NCBI RefSeq assembly: GCF_030409635.1
Contig: NZ_JAUFQF010000004.1
Location: 406,241-470,240 of the forward strand
DNA from: Vibrio agarivorans
Lineage (GTDB): Bacteria > Pseudomonadota > Gammaproteobacteria > Enterobacterales > Vibrionaceae
Direction: 5' to 3'
Length of the DNA: 64,000 nucleotides
The notes beneath the pieces were generated by a model that worked only from the letters and a program-made list of their open reading frames with translations, was not told the DNA's origin and searched no databases. A program made the position numbers and the translations under genes. This document shows positions 62,386 to 64,000 of this stretch, in pieces; the first letter of the stretch is position 1; the number at the start of each line of letters is the position of its first letter.

Positions 62386-64000
62386 ATGACGCGATATGGC
62401 TTACGTGCACGGGTAATAACACTCACCCTAGCCCCCACACTTATCATAGGTATTCTACTGTGTGGTTTTTTCTCCTTCACTCGTTACCACGATTTGGAAC
62501 GACAGGTAATCAACTCTGGCTTAAGTATCGTTGAGCCTCTGGCTATTGCCAGTGAAGATGGCATGGTGACGCAAAGCCGTGAATCGGTCAGACGTATTAT
62601 CAGTTATGCCCATCGTAAAAATTCTAAGTTTGTCCGCAGTATTGCGGTGTTTGACTCGAGGCATGAGCTTTTTGTGACCTCAAACTTTCACCCGCAGTTT
62701 CAGTCTCTCACCTATGATAGCAATGAGTTAATCCCTCTATTGCCTTCGATTCAAATAGACGACAACACACTCATCTTGCGTGCCCCTATCATTCCCGAAA
62801 CCCGTTTTGTGGCGATACCAGACCTCAACGAACACGATGCGCAAGCGCTGGGCTATGTCTCGATGGAACTCGATCTCTCGCCTCTACGATTGCAGCAATA
62901 TCGTGAAATCATCATTGCGATAGCGGTAATGATCCTTGGTATAGCCCTATCGACCGCCTTTGCGATTCGCTTGATGCACGACGTGACCCGACCAATTGAT
63001 CACATGCGCCGCGTGGTGGATCGTATTCGCCGTGGTCATGTCGATGTGCGAATTGATGGCAAGATGCACGGTGAACTCGACTCGTTGAAAAACGGTATTA
63101 ACGCAATGGCGGAATCTTTGTCTGCTTACCATACCGAGATGCAACACAGTATCGATCAGGCCACCTCCGATTTGCGCGAAACCTTGGAGCAGCTTGAGAT
63201 ACAGAACGTTGAACTCGATATCGCGAAAAAACGCGCCCAAGAAGCCGCCCGCGTAAAATCAGAGTTTTTGGCTAATATGTCACACGAGCTACGCACACCA
63301 CTCAATGGTGTGATCGGCTTTGCTCGTCAAATGCTAAAAACCCAGCTAACACCTAGCCAAACTGACTACCTTCAAACTATTGAAAAATCGGCCAACAACC
63401 TATTGAGTATCATTAACGATATTCTCGACTTCTCTAAACTCGAAGCCGGTAAGCTGGCGCTTGAGAACATTCCGTTTGATTTCCAAGAGAGCCTCGACGA
63501 AGTCGTTAGTCTGCAAGCGACCTCCGCCCATGAGAAAGGCCTTGAGCTGACACTGAAGATTGACCCGAAAATCCCTGTAGGGGTGATCGGAGACCCGCTA
63601 CGTATTCAACAAGTGCTGACGAACTTGGTCGGCAACTCCATCAAGTTTACCGAGCGCGGTAACATCGATATCAGCGTTGAGCTTCGCTCTCAAAAAGAAG
63701 ATGCAATAGAGCTGCAATTTATGGTGCGTGACACAGGTATCGGCATCTCTGAGCGTCAACAAGCGCAGTTGTTCCAAGCTTTCTCTCAGGCGGATGCCAG
63801 TATATCTCGCCGCTATGGTGGCACAGGATTAGGTTTGGTTATCACCCAAAAACTCGTGAGTTACATGGGAGGGGAAATCAGCTTAACCAGTCGTCTGCAC
63901 CAAGGCTCAACCTTCTGGTATACCCTTCGTCTTGCAACAACAGATATGCCAGTGTCTGATCTGGTTGAAACTGACAGCCTCTTAGGTCGTAGCTTATTAT
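62386..64000 (+). CDS. barA: Hybrid sensor histidine kinase BarA/VarS (5' part, cut by window edge)
   Basis: Membrane kinase of the BarA/UvrY (VarS/VarA in vibrios) system that activates Csr small RNAs. About 538 residues are present and the frame stays open to the window end. TM1 is about 9-31, a periplasmic sensor 32-174, TM2 about 175-195, and HAMP around 196-250 (MHDVTRPIDHMRRVVDRI). The coiled coil is followed by HisKA with His300 (SHELRTPLNG) and an HATPase domain (QVLTNLVGNSIKFTERG, DTGIGIS, GGTGLGL). Receiver and HPt domains are expected beyond the edge. Position next to rlmD-relA supports the name. Confidence 0.96.
   Translation, partial: MTRYGLRARVITLTLAPTLIIGILLCGFFSFTRYHDLERQVINSGLSIVEPLAIASEDGMVTQSRESVRRIISYAHRKNSKFVRSIAVFDSRHELFVTSNFHPQFQSLTYDSNELIPLLPSIQIDDNTLILRAPIIPETRFVAIPDLNEHDAQALGYVSMELDLSPLRLQQYREIIIAIAVMILGIALSTAFAIRLMHDVTRPIDHMRRVVDRIRRGHVDVRIDGKMHGELDSLKNGINAMAESLSAYHTEMQHSIDQATSDLRETLEQLEIQNVELDIAKKRAQEAARVKSEFLANMSHELRTPLNGVIGFARQMLKTQLTPSQTDYLQTIEKSANNLLSIINDILDFSKLEAGKLALENIPFDFQESLDEVVSLQATSAHEKGLELTLKIDPKIPVGVIGDPLRIQQVLTNLVGNSIKFTERGNIDISVELRSQKEDAIELQFMVRDTGIGISERQQAQLFQAFSQADASISRRYGGTGLGLVITQKLVSYMGGEISLTSRLHQGSTFWYTLRLATTDMPVSDLVETDSLLGRSLL

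Overview
The window is gammaproteobacterial core chromosome, almost certainly from a Vibrio. The evidence is the division and cell-wall (dcw) cluster without ddl between murC and ftsQ, the blocks nudF-yqiB-cpdA-yqiA-parE-parC, glnE-MCP-ygiF-DUF47-pit-SH3-exeBA-cca, and barA(varS)/rlmD-relA-mazG-pyrG-eno, the protein sequences themselves, and an moderate-GC composition. No prophage, insertion sequence, integron, tRNA, rRNA operon or CRISPR array was seen. Most of the window is dense housekeeping sequence.

Layout. 1-13.6 kb (minus strand): dcw cluster in transcription order rsmH-ftsL-ftsI-murE-murF-mraY-murD-ftsW-murG-murC-ftsQ-ftsA (ftsA cut by the window edge), with many ATGA or TAATG overlaps. 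mraY carries an apparent 1-base deletion near its start. 13.8-14.2 kb: rnpB (RNase P RNA) with its own promoter and terminator and a threefold 24-bp tandem repeat in the P3 region. 14.3-18.7 kb: rsmI, and divergently lpoA-yraN-diaA-dolP. 18.8-23.8 kb (minus): rplM-rpsI, petABC (cytochrome bc1) and sspAB. 24-28.5 kb: zapE, divergent from zapG-degQ-degS, with a sigma-E-like promoter before degQ. 28.6-35.4 kb (minus): nudF-yqiB-cpdA-yqiA-parE-parC; cpdA has lost about 19 nt, including its GNHD metal-site motif. 35.7-44.8 kb: tolC, then hldE, glnE, a chemoreceptor and the triphosphatase ygiF on the minus strand. 45-51.8 kb: DUF47-pit, an SH3-domain protein, exeA-exeB and cca. 51.8-53.2 kb: tcyP. 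53.2-54.5 kb: a non-coding stretch with a 7-bp microsatellite and an array of five 210-bp copies of the eno 3' end with its terminator. 54.5-62.2 kb (minus): rlmD-relA-mazG-pyrG-eno. 62.4 kb to the end: barA/varS (partial).

How it fits together. The first half is cell-envelope biogenesis: lipid II precursor synthesis (MurC-G, MraY), septal synthesis (FtsI, FtsW, FtsQLA), PBP1a activation (LpoA), outer-membrane integrity (DolP), and the DegS/DegQ envelope-stress proteases. The second half holds global control and metabolism: cAMP turnover (CpdA), (p)ppGpp (RelA, MazG), BarA signalling, nitrogen (GlnE) and phosphate (Pit/DUF47), plus topoisomerase IV.

The non-routine features are the eno 3'-end array, the rnpB P3 expansion, the two gene lesions (mraY, cpdA), the heptanucleotide repeat upstream of tcyP, and a CRP-like site at the pyrG promoter. 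All family assignments come from reading the sequence and from memory of the families; no database was searched.
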